A DNA stretch of 64,000 bases from Postechiella sp039985655. GTDB taxonomy: Bacteria > Bacteroidota > Bacteroidia > Flavobacteriales > Flavobacteriaceae. The DNA lies in NCBI GenBank assembly GCA_039985655.1, contig JBDWSF010000024.1, positions 62,001-126,000 on the forward strand, in the 5' to 3' direction. The translations under genes and the position numbers were made by a program. Under the pieces are notes generated by a model. The model ran no database searches and had not been told where the DNA came from. It was given only the letters and a program-made list of their open reading frames with translations. The stretch's first letter is position 1. Every line of letters begins with the position of its first letter. Shown one piece after another: positions 27,723 through 36,329 of this stretch.

Positions 27723-28450
27723 TACAAAAGCGTAATATCTTTTAAATCGTATTCTTTTATAATATCATCTTCTAATAAAACTTGAAGATTACCCGATACT
27801 GAAACGGCTTTTATAAAGCCCGAAAACACTAGACCTTCTGCATCTTTAAATGTTGAAGGTTTATTTTTTCTATACAAATGTGTTTCGTATTCATCTTTTA
27901 AGCCTTTCAAATTCCCTTTTTCTAACTCTAAAAAGTAATATTTTAAGTTAGAAAGTATCGTGTTTAAAATTTCATCTAAATTAAAAATAGTCCCAGTAAT
28001 GGATTTCAAAGATGACGCTTTAGGTAAATTATGGAACCTAGTTTGGTTTACATTTAAGCCAATTCCAATTATAGAAGCGTATAAATTATTCTGTTTTATG
28101 ACATTTTCTATTAGAATGCCACAGATTTTTTTGTTTTCTGACAAAATGTCGTTAGGCCATTTGACACTTAATTTAGGCGCATTAAAACTTTGTAAAGATT
28201 TTAATATTGCTAATGATGTCGCTATACTAATATAAAAAGGATGTTCTATATAAACCTTAGAAACATCTTTGAATACGCTAAATGTCAGGTTTTTAGATGT
28301 TTCAGAATCCCAAATAGTACCCATTTGTCCACGGCCATTAGTTTGCTCTTTTGTAACAACAGTAGTATAATCTTCAACAGTTTTCTTTGCACTTAGAGTT
28401 CTTAAATAGCTATTAGTAGAGTCGGTGGCATTAAGTTTGATTATAGGCAT
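27719..28450 (-). CDS. birA: Biotin--[acetyl-CoA carboxylase] ligase
   Basis: A 243-residue biotin protein ligase without the N-terminal DNA-binding domain of the E. coli repressor, so it should be an enzyme only. The biotin/ATP motif is NGRGQMGTIWDS (residues about 38-49), the catalytic region LSVKWPNDILSENKKICGIL (about 96-115) has the key Lys of KWPND, and GIGLNVNQT follows. A C-terminal SH3-like cap completes it. It attaches biotin to the carboxyl carrier protein used for fatty acid synthesis. It is divergent from rsfS. Confidence 0.93.
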   Translation of the reverse strand: MPIIKLNATDSTNSYLRTLSAKKTVEDYTTVVTKEQTNGRGQMGTIWDSETSKNLTFSVFKDVSKVYIEHPFYISIATSLAILKSLQSFNAPKLSVKWPNDILSENKKICGILIENVIKQNNLYASIIGIGLNVNQTRFHNLPKASSLKSITGTIFNLDEILNTILSNLKYYFLELEKGNLKGLKDEYETHLYRKNKPSTFKDAEGLVFSGFIKAVSVSGNLQVLLEDDIIKEYDLKDITLLY

Positions 28451-28516
28451 ATGGAAGTTATTTTTAAACTCTAAAATCTTATGATTATTTTAAAGTATAA
28501 AGAACTAAAAAAATAA

Positions 28517-28524
28517 TAACTTTG
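28517..28524 (+). promoter_or_regulatory. Probable rsfS-ftsH promoter (-7 box)
   Basis: TAACTTTG matches TAnnTTTG, 19 bases before the rsfS start at 28544. No clear -33 box was found 19-21 bases upstream. Confidence 0.45.
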
Positions 28525-28543
28525 CACAAATTAAATAAATTTA

Positions 28544-28915
28544 ATGGCGAAACAAAATATAAGCGCAGACGAGTTGATATCTGTCATAATTAGTGGTATT
28601 GAAGATGTTAAAGGAAAAGAAATAAATATTCTAGATTTAAGAGAGATAGAAAACACGGTGTGTGATTATTTTATTATCTGTGAAGGAACTTCGAATACGC
28701 AAGTTAACGCTATAGTTAGCGCTATCCAGAAAAAAGTTAGTAAACAACTAAAAGACAACCCTTGGCATATTGAAGGAGCTGATAACGCCGAATGGGTTTT
28801 ATTAGACTACGTAAATATTGTTGTACATGTATTTCAAAAACATATTAGAGAATACTATGACATAGAAAGCCTTTGGGGAGATGCAAAAACAACAGTAATA
28901 GAAACGAGTTACTAA
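28544..28915 (+). CDS. rsfS: Ribosomal silencing factor RsfS
   Basis: A 123-residue RsfS/YbeB/Iojap protein that binds ribosomal protein uL14 on the large subunit and blocks subunit joining during slow growth or starvation. Conserved parts are CDYFIICEGTSNTQVNAI near residue 38 and ADNAEWVLLDYVNIVVHVF (residues 80-98), the latter containing the family WxLLDY block. It is followed by ftsH after 9 bases, an order seen throughout Bacteroidota. The -7 box upstream should serve both genes. Confidence 0.95.
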   Translation: MAKQNISADELISVIISGIEDVKGKEINILDLREIENTVCDYFIICEGTSNTQVNAIVSAIQKKVSKQLKDNPWHIEGADNAEWVLLDYVNIVVHVFQKHIREYYDIESLWGDAKTTVIETSY

Positions 28916-28924
28916 TAAGGACAC

Positions 28925-30862
28925 ATGGCAAACGAGAAAAAGAAGTTAAAAGAAAAGAAGCCAAAATTTAGTCCGTACTGGATTTATGGTATTATCATCG
29001 CTATATTAATAGTTATTCAGATTTTTAGTAGCAGTAGTTATCAAGAAACTAATGAAATTACACCTTCTGAATTCTTTGAATATGCAGAGGAAGGTGATGT
29101 TGAAAAAGTAGTCATTGTTAACAGGCATATTGCTAAAGTTTATTTGACCAAAGATGCAGTTGAAAAAGAAGTTCACAAAAATTCGAAACCAACAAGTCTA
29201 CTGACGCCTTCATCAAGCCTTCCAAATTACAGGTTTGAAATTGGAGATCTTCAAAATTTTGAGAACGATCTTAAAGCTATTAATAAATATGATATTCTTA
29301 GTAATAATACAGAAGAAAATGTTTTGGCAGATTTCCTTTTAGGAATTTTACCTTTCATTCTTCTTATTGGTGTTTGGATATTTATTATGCGTCGTATGTC
29401 TGGCGGAGCTGGTGGAGGCGGAGCTGGTGGACAGATATTCAATATAGGAAAATCTAAAGCTAAACTTTTCGATCAAAATACAGAAGTTAAAACAACATTT
29501 AAAGATGTTGCTGGTCTTGAAGGCGCTAAAGAAGAAGTACAAGAAATTGTAGACTTTCTTAAATTTCCTGAAAAATACACAACACTTGGTGGTAAAATAC
29601 CAAAAGGAGCCTTATTAGTAGGCCCTCCAGGAACAGGGAAAACTTTATTAGCTAAAGCTGTTGCTGGTGAAGCTAAAGTACCGTTCTTCTCTTTATCTGG
29701 TTCAGATTTTGTTGAAATGTTTGTTGGTGTTGGAGCATCTCGTGTTCGAGATTTATTTAAGCAAGCCAAAGAAAAATCACCTTCTATTATTTTTATAGAT
29801 GAAATTGATGCCATTGGTCGTGCTAGAGGAAAGAACGCCATGTCTGGAAGTAATGATGAACGTGAGAACACATTAAACCAATTACTTACCGAAATGGATG
29901 GCTTTGGTACAAATACAAACGTTATTGTAATTGCTGCTACCAATAGAGCCGATATTTTAGATAAGGCCTTAATGCGTGCAGGACGTTTTGATAGACAAAT
30001 TTTTGTTGATTTGCCTAATCTAACAGAACGTAGAGCTATTTTTGAAGTACACCTTAGACCTCTTAAAAAAGCAAAAGGGTTAGATATCGATTTCTTATCA
30101 AAACAAACACCTGGTTTCTCGGGAGCAGATATAGCTAATTTATGTAACGAAGCGGCTTTAATTGCTGCAAGAACAGATAAAAAAGCAGTTGAAAAACAAG
30201 ATTTCTTAGATGCTGTTGATAGAATTGTTGGTGGTTTAGAAAGACGAAGTAATTTATTTTCTGTTGAAGAAAAAAGGACAATAGCATATCACGAAGCAGG
30301 TCATGCTGTTGTAAGTTGGTTTTTAGAGCATGCCGACCCTTTAGTAAAAGTCACTATAGTGCCTCGTGGAAGATCGTTAGGTGCAGCTTGGTATTTACCT
30401 CAAGAAGCATATATAACAAGAACAAATAAATTTCTTGACGAAATATGTGTAACCATGGGAGGTAGAGCTTCTGAGCAAATTATTTTTAACGAAATTTCTA
30501 CAGGAGCCTTAGGTGATCTAGAAAGCGTTACTAAAAAGGCTAAAGCCATGGTCATGATTTATGGATTGAATGAAAAAGTTGGGAATATTACATATTATGA
30601 TCCTGCAGGAGAAAATGGTTTTGTAAAGCCATATAGTGAAAAAACAGCAGAGCTTATTGACACTGAAATTAAAAACATAATTGAAACTCAATTTCAAAGA
30701 GCTGTAGAATTACTATCTTCTAAAAAAGACTTATTGGATAAGTTAGCGAATAGGTTAATTGAAAGAGAAGTCATATTTAAAGATGATTTAGAAGAACTTT
30801 TAGGAGTATCCCCTTTTAAAAAGAGTTCGTCTAAAATAGCGAATACTGACGAAGAAGAGTAA
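28925..30862 (+). CDS. ftsH: ATP-dependent zinc metalloprotease FtsH
   Basis: A 645-residue membrane-bound AAA+ protease that degrades misfolded membrane proteins and some regulators. Two membrane helices (residues about 17-37 and 136-155) flank a periplasmic domain. The AAA domain has Walker A GPPGTGKTLLAKA, Walker B IIFIDEIDAIGR and the second region of homology ATNRADILDKALMRAGRFDR. The zinc site is AYHEAGHAVVSW. Length and order are standard. It heads the rsfS-ftsH unit, ends in a strong terminator and precedes a cluster of lipid genes, which fits the known link of FtsH to membrane lipid balance, although direct control here is not shown. Confidence 0.97.
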   Translation: MANEKKKLKEKKPKFSPYWIYGIIIAILIVIQIFSSSSYQETNEITPSEFFEYAEEGDVEKVVIVNRHIAKVYLTKDAVEKEVHKNSKPTSLLTPSSSLPNYRFEIGDLQNFENDLKAINKYDILSNNTEENVLADFLLGILPFILLIGVWIFIMRRMSGGAGGGGAGGQIFNIGKSKAKLFDQNTEVKTTFKDVAGLEGAKEEVQEIVDFLKFPEKYTTLGGKIPKGALLVGPPGTGKTLLAKAVAGEAKVPFFSLSGSDFVEMFVGVGASRVRDLFKQAKEKSPSIIFIDEIDAIGRARGKNAMSGSNDERENTLNQLLTEMDGFGTNTNVIVIAATNRADILDKALMRAGRFDRQIFVDLPNLTERRAIFEVHLRPLKKAKGLDIDFLSKQTPGFSGADIANLCNEAALIAARTDKKAVEKQDFLDAVDRIVGGLERRSNLFSVEEKRTIAYHEAGHAVVSWFLEHADPLVKVTIVPRGRSLGAAWYLPQEAYITRTNKFLDEICVTMGGRASEQIIFNEISTGALGDLESVTKKAKAMVMIYGLNEKVGNITYYDPAGENGFVKPYSEKTAELIDTEIKNIIETQFQRAVELLSSKKDLLDKLANRLIEREVIFKDDLEELLGVSPFKKSSSKIANTDEEE

Positions 30863-30902
30863 AACATACGATACAAAACATCAATTTTGTTAAGCTTTCA
30901 GT

Positions 30903-30945
30903 AAAAATCTTAAATTAATCGCAGGGTTAATTTAAGATTTTTTAT
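30903..30945 (+). terminator. Intrinsic terminator after ftsH
   Basis: A 16-bp perfect stem (AAAAATCTTAAATTAA at 30903-30918 with its complement at 30927-30942) encloses an 8-base loop and runs into a T tract. Confidence 0.85.
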
Positions 30946-30990
30946 ATTTGATAATTACCTAAGAAAATTGAGTTAATAGCGAGTACCTAA

Positions 30991-31599
30991 ATGAGTCTTT
31001 TTAGAAAATTTTTTGGTTCGAAGTCTGATAAATCTGATAAAGAATTAAAATCGAATGACCGAGGCAAATATATGCCAGAAATAAAATTACCAATAGACGA
31101 AAAGTTTACCATAAACTTTAAAGCTAATGGTGGTAAGTTCTTGTATTGTGAAGATTTAAATGAAGTTTTTGCTAATTTAGATAATATTATTGTAGAAAAT
31201 GATTGGAGTAAAAAGAAAACTTTAATTATTGATAAGCATCTAACAGATAAATTCAAAAATTGCAATTTAAAATTAACAGACAAGATTACTGACTCGACAT
31301 ACTTGCTTACTACATGCGAAAATTTAATTGCAAATGATGGTTCGTTACTTATAAGTTCCAATCAAATAGCAGAGAAAAAACTACCCGAATTACCTCTTAA
31401 TTTTGTTGTGTTCGCAACAACAAGTCAAATCACAGAAAACATAGGTGAGGGCTTACGTGGTATTAAATCTAAAAACAGAGAAAAAATTCCAACAAATATT
31501 ACTACAATTAAGCATTTTAAATCTGTTGATGAAAAAGATTTTTTAAGCTATGGTAGTAGCGCAAAAAACTTATATTTGTTGCTTCTTGAAGATTTGTAA
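30991..31599 (+). CDS. LUD domain protein
   Basis: A 202-residue protein of the LutC/YkgG (LUD) superfamily: helical N-terminus, the strand-rich KTLIIDKHLTDKFKN region, TDSTYLLTTCENLIANDGSL near residue 100, where LutC relatives show a similar TACExxIAxTGS-like motif, and a final KNLYLLLLEDL helix. LutC proteins take part in lactate oxidation together with the Fe-S proteins LutA and LutB; those genes are absent here, and the location upstream of cdsA is the usual flavobacterial one, so a different and unknown role is likely. It ends 27 bases before cdsA. Confidence 0.8.
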   Translation: MSLFRKFFGSKSDKSDKELKSNDRGKYMPEIKLPIDEKFTINFKANGGKFLYCEDLNEVFANLDNIIVENDWSKKKTLIIDKHLTDKFKNCNLKLTDKITDSTYLLTTCENLIANDGSLLISSNQIAEKKLPELPLNFVVFATTSQITENIGEGLRGIKSKNREKIPTNITTIKHFKSVDEKDFLSYGSSAKNLYLLLLEDL

Positions 31600-31626
31600 T
31601 CATTTAAAGCAACCATAACTAACTAA

Positions 31627-32448
31627 ATGAAAGAAATAATTACGCGATCACTTTCTGGTTTGGTTTATGTTTTGCTGCTACTTATTTCTTTTCAGTATCA
31701 ACATGCCTTAATCATTCTTTTTTTTATTTTCGGATTAATCTGTATGTATGAATTAAAAAAGTTAATTCAGCTAAAAAGTATTATCCCCTATTTTATTTTT
31801 ATAATAATCTATTTAGTTTTTGGATACTGGAATTTAGTTATAGATACGAAAACAGGTTTAGACGAAGCCACACAAATACTAATGGTTTTAACCATCTTTG
31901 TCGAGCTATTTTTAATTAAAGATTTATTTTCTAAGAAAAAAATCCCACTATTTAGCTCGAGGCGTTTTATTATAACAACCTTTTATTTATCAAGTGCTTT
32001 TGTGTTTTTAGTTTTAATAGCTGATTACTACCAAAACTATAATTCTAATATATTATTAGGTGCTTTTATTTTAGTTTGGGTGAACGATTCTTTTGCCTAT
32101 TTAGTTGGTAAAAACTTTGGAAGACAAAAGCTTTTCGAAAAAATTTCCCCCAAAAAAACAGTTGAAGGCTTTTTAGGTGGTTTGTTGTTTTCATGTATTG
32201 GAAGCTATTTTATCGCTACCTTTACCGAAACGCTAACTTTTACAAGCTGGCTCTTTTTAAGCATTATTATTAGTGTATTTGGTACTTTAGGAGATTTAAT
32301 AGAATCTAAATTTAAAAGACAAGCTAATATTAAAGACAGCGGAAATATTATGCCAGGGCATGGTGGATTGTTAGATCGATTTGATAGTATTATTTTTGCA
32401 GCACCCTTTATATATTTATTTTTAAGAATTTTACAATATGTTTCATAA
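31627..32448 (+). CDS. cdsA: Phosphatidate cytidylyltransferase
   Basis: A 273-residue integral membrane enzyme that makes CDP-diacylglycerol from phosphatidate and CTP, the branch point for phosphatidylserine, phosphatidylethanolamine and acidic phospholipids. Eight or so helices and the C-terminal family signature, GDLIESKFKRQANIKDSGNI followed by MPGHGGLLDRFDS (residues about 219-251), are clear. The stop overlaps the psd start by 11 bases, so translation of the two is coupled. Confidence 0.95.
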   Translation: MKEIITRSLSGLVYVLLLLISFQYQHALIILFFIFGLICMYELKKLIQLKSIIPYFIFIIIYLVFGYWNLVIDTKTGLDEATQILMVLTIFVELFLIKDLFSKKKIPLFSSRRFIITTFYLSSAFVFLVLIADYYQNYNSNILLGAFILVWVNDSFAYLVGKNFGRQKLFEKISPKKTVEGFLGGLLFSCIGSYFIATFTETLTFTSWLFLSIIISVFGTLGDLIESKFKRQANIKDSGNIMPGHGGLLDRFDSIIFAAPFIYLFLRILQYVS

Positions 32449-33094
32449 AGAAGGAAATAAAATTATATTAATAACATTTATTATTGTTATTGCATCTTTT
32501 TTATTAGTTGATAATTTGGTCTCTATTTCTTGGCTACGTGCCATACTAATGGTTACATTATTGGTGTTCTTAGGATTGATTTTACAATTTTTTAGAAACC
32601 CAAAAAGACAGACTAATTTAAACGATAAACAAGTTGTGTCTCCTGTTGATGGCAAAGTTGTCGTTATTGAAGAAGTTTTTGAAAAAGAGTTTTTTAAAGA
32701 AAAACGATTGCAAGTTAGTGTATTTATGTCTCCAATAAATGTGCACGTTACGCGTTATCCTATTGGTGGAAATGTTATTTTTAGTAAATATCATCCTGGA
32801 AAATATTTGGTAGCTTGGCATCCTAAGGCAAGTGAAGAGAACGAGCGTACAACGGTTGTTGTAGAAAACGAAACTTATGGTAAAGTGTTGTACAGACAAA
32901 TAGCCGGAGCATTAGCAAAGCGTATTGTTAATTATGCTAAACAAAACGATAGAGCGATACAAGGAGAAGATTCTGGTTTCATTAAATTTGGGTCTAGAGT
33001 CGATTTATATTTACCTTTAGACACTAAAATTAAAGTACAATTAAATCAAAAAGTACGTGGAGGCGAAAGTATTATTGCAGAAGTTAATGAGTAA
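32438..33094 (+). CDS. psd: Phosphatidylserine decarboxylase proenzyme (short, type II)
   Basis: A 218-residue pyruvoyl enzyme that decarboxylates phosphatidylserine to phosphatidylethanolamine at the inner membrane. Two N-terminal helices (residues about 9-51) anchor it; the catalytic domain has VSPVDGKVVVIEEV and VFMSPINVHVTRYP, and the self-cleavage site is the Gly-Ser pair in IKFGSRVDLYLP near residue 186, which yields the pyruvoyl group. The short form is the one common in Bacteroidota. It overlaps both cdsA upstream and the ACBP gene downstream, forming one translational unit. Confidence 0.94.
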   Translation: MFHKEGNKIILITFIIVIASFLLVDNLVSISWLRAILMVTLLVFLGLILQFFRNPKRQTNLNDKQVVSPVDGKVVVIEEVFEKEFFKEKRLQVSVFMSPINVHVTRYPIGGNVIFSKYHPGKYLVAWHPKASEENERTTVVVENETYGKVLYRQIAGALAKRIVNYAKQNDRAIQGEDSGFIKFGSRVDLYLPLDTKIKVQLNQKVRGGESIIAEVNE

Positions 33095-33353
33095 TGAGGA
33101 ATTAGACATAGAATTTAGAGTGGCTGTTGATCGTGTAAATGCACATAAAGAGCCTTTTCCTGCTGATACGCTATTAAAGCTTTATGCTTATTATAAAAAG
33201 GCAACTAATGATTATAGTAAACCTAAAAGCAAAAAAAATATTATTAATGCTTTTAAAACCAATGCTTTATTTCAAGTTGAAAACATAAGTGAAGATGAAG
33301 CCAAACAAATCTATATTGATTTGGTAAACAATTACTTTTTGTACAGAAATTAG
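33087..33353 (+). CDS. Acyl-CoA-binding protein
   Basis: An 88-residue four-helix acyl-CoA-binding protein. The conserved RVNAHKEPFPADTLLKLYAY block and the YYKKATNDYSKP motif hold the Tyr and Lys residues that contact the CoA group; DEAKQIYIDLVNNYF is the last helix. It binds medium- to long-chain acyl-CoA and could supply acyl groups for phospholipid synthesis by the genes next to it. The ATG at 33087, 8 bases before the end of psd, gives the standard N-terminus; the earlier ATG at 33057 would add ten atypical residues. Confidence 0.87.
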   Translation: MSNEELDIEFRVAVDRVNAHKEPFPADTLLKLYAYYKKATNDYSKPKSKKNIINAFKTNALFQVENISEDEAKQIYIDLVNNYFLYRN

Positions 33354-33617
33354 CTAAATTGGTATAAATCTCCTTTTTTAATTACTTTATCAAACTAAGT
33401 CCTATTAATAATTAAAACTTTTAACAGCAATCTTTGTGTTCGCTGTAAGTTATAGTTATAAGTAAATAAAGCTTTTAAATAGGCTATAACTTATAAATAA
33501 ACTATTTAGAATATTGAGTGATTTGTATTACTATCAATGATATATATAGGTTTTTGTTATGTAAGATTATTTTTTTTAAAGCATTTTTAAAAACTCAATC
33601 AGAATAAATTATTCGAC
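33354..33617. other. Intergenic region between ACBP and FKBP genes
   Basis: No gene is seen. An inverted repeat TAAGTTATAG (33446-33455) / CTATAACTTA (33484-33493) with a 28-base spacer is present but has no T run, so it is not an evident terminator. The rest is AT-rich and leads into the FKBP promoter. Confidence 0.5.
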
Positions 33618-33649
33618 TTTGTTTTCTCAACTTAATTTTCCTATTTTTG
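33618..33649 (+). promoter_or_regulatory. Strong promoter of the FKBP lipoprotein gene
   Basis: TTTG at 33618-33621, a 20-base spacer and TATTTTTG at 33642-33649 make a full match to the Bacteroidota -33/-7 consensus. Transcription from near 33656 supports the ATG at 33673 as the start codon. Confidence 0.75.
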
Positions 33650-33672
33650 GCATCAAACAAATAATTTTAAAA

Positions 33673-34395
33673 ATGAAAATAGTAAAAGTTTTAGGGGCTG
33701 TTGTATTAGCTTCAACAGTTTTTTCTTGTGGAAAACAAGGGGTTTCAAATAAACCATTAACAACTGAGATTGATTCAGTAAGCTATGCAATTGGTGTAGA
33801 TGTAGCAAGTAACGTTGGTTCAAGTTTTGATGAAATTAGCAATGAATTATTTATTCAAGGTTATATGAATACAATTGATTCTTCTAATGCGAAATTAGAT
33901 AGAGCAGCAGCTCAAAAAATTGTTCAAGCTTATTTTCAAAAAAATCAAGCTAAAATTCAAGCTAAACAACAAGCAGCAGCAGCAAAAGCAGCAGAAGCTC
34001 AACATGCAGAAGGTAAAGCAGCAAGCATTAAATTTTTAGAAGAAAATAAAGCTAACGAAGGAGTTAAAGTTACTGATAGCGGATTACAATACACTGTATT
34101 GAAAGAAGGATCAGGAGATAAACCAACAGCAGCTTCAAAAGTAAGTGTACATTATCATGGAACTTTAATTGATGGAACTGTGTTTGATAGTTCTGTAGAT
34201 AGAGGAGAACCTTCTGAATTTGGAGTTGGTCAAGTTATAAAAGGATGGACAGAAGGATTACAACTTATGACTGTTGGTTCTAAATACAAATTTTTCATAC
34301 CACAAGAATTGGCGTATGGAGCAAATCCTCGTCCAGGAGTTATAAAACCTTTTGATGCATTAGTATTCGAAGTTGAGTTATTAGAGATTAAATAA
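33673..34395 (+). CDS. FKBP-type peptidyl-prolyl isomerase, lipoprotein
   Basis: A 240-residue exported isomerase. The N-terminus MKIVKVLGAVVLASTVFSC has a lipobox with Cys at residue 19. Residues about 30-130 form the helical dimerisation domain of FkpA/Mip proteins, with a long Ala/Lys/Gln-rich helix; residues about 140-240 are the FKBP domain (VSVHYHGTLIDGTVFDSS, IKGWTEGLQLMTVGSKYKFF, DALVFEVELLEI). It should help fold outer-membrane and periplasmic proteins. A strong promoter and a terminator flank it, so it is a single-gene unit. Confidence 0.93.
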   Translation: MKIVKVLGAVVLASTVFSCGKQGVSNKPLTTEIDSVSYAIGVDVASNVGSSFDEISNELFIQGYMNTIDSSNAKLDRAAAQKIVQAYFQKNQAKIQAKQQAAAAKAAEAQHAEGKAASIKFLEENKANEGVKVTDSGLQYTVLKEGSGDKPTAASKVSVHYHGTLIDGTVFDSSVDRGEPSEFGVGQVIKGWTEGLQLMTVGSKYKFFIPQELAYGANPRPGVIKPFDALVFEVELLEIK

Positions 34396-34439
34396 TTCAT
34401 TTATAAAATATAAGTCTGTTTTTTTAATAGACATTTAAA

Positions 34440-34468
34440 AACAGGAAGTTATGCTTCCTGTTTTTTTT
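34440..34468 (+). terminator. Intrinsic terminator after the FKBP gene
   Basis: Stem AACAGGAAG / CTTCCTGTT around a TTATG loop, followed by eight T residues. Confidence 0.92.
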
Positions 34469-34504
34469 GTTTACAAGTTTAGGTCAATAAAGAAATCAAG
34501 GTTG

Positions 34505-34512
34505 TAACTTTG
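34505..34512 (+). promoter_or_regulatory. Probable era promoter (-7 box)
   Basis: TAACTTTG matches TAnnTTTG and lies 20 bases before the era start codon; the -33 region is weak. Confidence 0.45.
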
Positions 34513-34532
34513 CACTAATAAAAAAAGAGAAT

Positions 34533-35417
34533 ATGAATCATAAAGCAGGTTTTGTTAATATTATTGGGAATCCGAATGTGGGGAAATCTACGTTAATGAA
34601 TGCTTTTATAGGCGAAAAGTTATCTATAATTACATCTAAAGCACAAACCACACGTCATAGGATTTTAGGCATTGTAAATGGTGACGATTTTCAAATTGTT
34701 TTAAGTGACACGCCTGGAATAATTAAACCCGCATACGAGTTACAAGAATCCATGATGGGTTTTGTAAAGTCTGCTTTTGAAGATGCCGATATATTAATTT
34801 ATATGGTAGAAATTGGCGAGCAAGAATTGAAAGATGAAGCCTTTTTTAAAAAGATAACAAGTTCTAAAATACCCGTTTTATTGCTTTTAAATAAGATTGA
34901 TATATCTGATCAAGGTCAATTAGAAAGTCAAGTACAACTTTGGGCTGGTAAAGTACCAAATGCAGAAATTATTCCAATATCTGCTTTAGAAGGCTTTCAA
35001 GTCAAAGAAGTTTTAGATCGAATTATAGAGTTGCTTCCAGAATCTCCTGCGTTTTATCCTAAAGATCAATTAACTGATAAACCAGAACGGTTTTTTATTA
35101 ATGAAAATATTCGCGAAAAAATTCTAATTCACTACAAAAAGGAAATTCCTTATGCTGTTGAAGTAGATACCGAAGAATTTTTTGAAGAAGAAACTATTAT
35201 CAGAATTCGTTCAGTCATTATGGTAGAACGTGAAACTCAAAAAGGTATTATTATTGGTCACAAAGGAAGCGCCTTAAAACGAGTAGGCGTAGAGGCAAGA
35301 AAAGATTTGGAAAAGTTTTTTGGTAAACAAATTCATTTAGAATTGTATGTTAAAGTGAATAAAAACTGGCGTAGCAATCAAAACATGCTAAAACGTTTTG
35401 GTTATAATCAAAAGTAA
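34533..35417 (+). CDS. era: GTPase Era
   Basis: A 294-residue ribosome-assembly GTPase that binds the 3' end of 16S rRNA during small-subunit maturation. The G domain shows G1 GNPNVGKSTLMN, G3 DTPGI, and G4 NKID; the C-terminal KH domain contains GIIIGHKGSALKRVGVEAR with the GxxG RNA-binding loop. The length is normal. It is a single gene followed by a structured repeat, with der, another ribosome GTPase, one gene away. Confidence 0.97.
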   Translation: MNHKAGFVNIIGNPNVGKSTLMNAFIGEKLSIITSKAQTTRHRILGIVNGDDFQIVLSDTPGIIKPAYELQESMMGFVKSAFEDADILIYMVEIGEQELKDEAFFKKITSSKIPVLLLLNKIDISDQGQLESQVQLWAGKVPNAEIIPISALEGFQVKEVLDRIIELLPESPAFYPKDQLTDKPERFFINENIREKILIHYKKEIPYAVEVDTEEFFEEETIIRIRSVIMVERETQKGIIIGHKGSALKRVGVEARKDLEKFFGKQIHLELYVKVNKNWRSNQNMLKRFGYNQK

Positions 35418-35562
35418 ATAGTAATACTTACGGCTTTGCATTTTAGTTTTTATTAGAACCAACTTGTCACTTCGAGAGATTTCGACTTTTTCGTCGGAAT
35501 TGTATTGAGAAGCTTTATTATTTGAAACACCTAATGTTTATTTTAATGATACTTCCGATTTT

Positions 35563-35640
35563 GCGTTAGAGATTGAGGCATTTGTTGAAGCTCCTCGCAG
35601 AGAGCGACTGCCGAAAGCTCGACCTTTTTAGGGAACGCCC
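35563..35640 (+). ncRNA. Flavo-1-like structured repeat, copy 3 (short)
   Basis: Begins GCGTTAGAGATTGAGG and ends GAAAGCTCGACC plus GGGAACGCCC; GCGTT pairs with AACGC. The middle hairpin is shorter than in copies 1 and 2. Just upstream (35466-35515) a word starting TTGTCACTTCGAGAGATTTC is another repeat type frequent in this phylum. The copy lies between convergent era and the 35655 gene. Confidence 0.5.
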
Positions 35641-35654
35641 GAATTCTTCTAAAA

Positions 35655-36158
35655 TCAGACCTTTTTTTCGTTTAAAACGTTATTCATGAAATCTTGGAGT
35701 TTATGCATATCACCTGTACTAGATGCTTTGCCTATTCTTCCAGAAAAATATAATGCAAACCAAATAATAATCATGAAAAGCATTAAGGCAACTTGAATGG
35801 CGTAGCTTGATTTTAACGACCAATTGGTGTAAGCCCAAACTCCGAAAGCCAAAAATAGTCCTGCTATTATAAAATGAAAAAACATAAACATGGTCCAAAC
35901 GGTTGGGTTTGGTCCATAAAGTCCATGTAACATACTAGAACTTTTATTAACTTCATTAATTTCTAAATGTAATTGAGGCGACCAAAAATGCTGCTCTTGT
36001 TTAGGGAATTTAATAAAAACATGGTCGTCTAATCGCGTAACAATAAATGCAGATTGCGTGGTTTTTGTTGTTTCGAAATGGTGTAAAACGGTTTCGTTGT
36101 TTTTGTTCAACGCCATCTTAAATCGAGGTCTTAAAACAAAGTCATTAGTGGTTGGCAT
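35655..36158 (-). CDS. Two-helix membrane protein of unknown function
   Basis: A 167-residue protein. The first 85 residues form a strand-rich soluble region (RPRFKMALNKNNETVLHHFE, HVFIKFPKQEQHFWSPQLHL), followed by two membrane helices (VWTMFMFFHFIIAGLFLAFG and YAIQVALMLFMIIIWFALYF) and a short charged tail. No known family signature was recognised. It lies between era and der on the opposite strand; the position does not reveal a role. The HxxxN and aromatic-rich soluble part could face the cytoplasm. Confidence 0.7.
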   Translation of the reverse strand: MPTTNDFVLRPRFKMALNKNNETVLHHFETTKTTQSAFIVTRLDDHVFIKFPKQEQHFWSPQLHLEINEVNKSSSMLHGLYGPNPTVWTMFMFFHFIIAGLFLAFGVWAYTNWSLKSSYAIQVALMLFMIIIWFALYFSGRIGKASSTGDMHKLQDFMNNVLNEKKV

Positions 36159-36235
36159 GGGTAAATATTTTATGCTTAGTAAATTACTGTTTTTTCTTTA
36201 AAATTTAAACTTTTTCAATCTTTACTAAAAAAGAG

Positions 36236-36264
36236 TTGTGCGTTGAGTATATTTACTATTTTTG
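36236..36264 (+). promoter_or_regulatory. Probable der promoter
   Basis: TTG at 36236-36238, an 18-base spacer and TATTTTTG at 36257-36264 match the flavobacterial promoter. The leader would be about 60 bases. Confidence 0.55.
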
Positions 36265-36329
36265 CAAAATATTTCGGATAGAAATTATAAAAGCTTCGAT
36301 TATAGAGCTTTAGAATACAATTAAAAGTT

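Noticed and set aside
29473..29943. 156-residue frame antisense to ftsH
   Set aside because: It is a shadow of the conserved AAA domain on the other strand; no protein-like features or family signature.
33057..33086. Earlier ATG for the acyl-CoA-binding protein
   Set aside because: The ten extra residues are read within psd and do not match the family N-terminus; ATG 33087 fits better.
33619..33672. Upstream start (TTG 33619) for the FKBP gene
   Set aside because: It lies inside the -33/-7 promoter, so it could not be in the message; ATG 33673 gives a lipoprotein signal.
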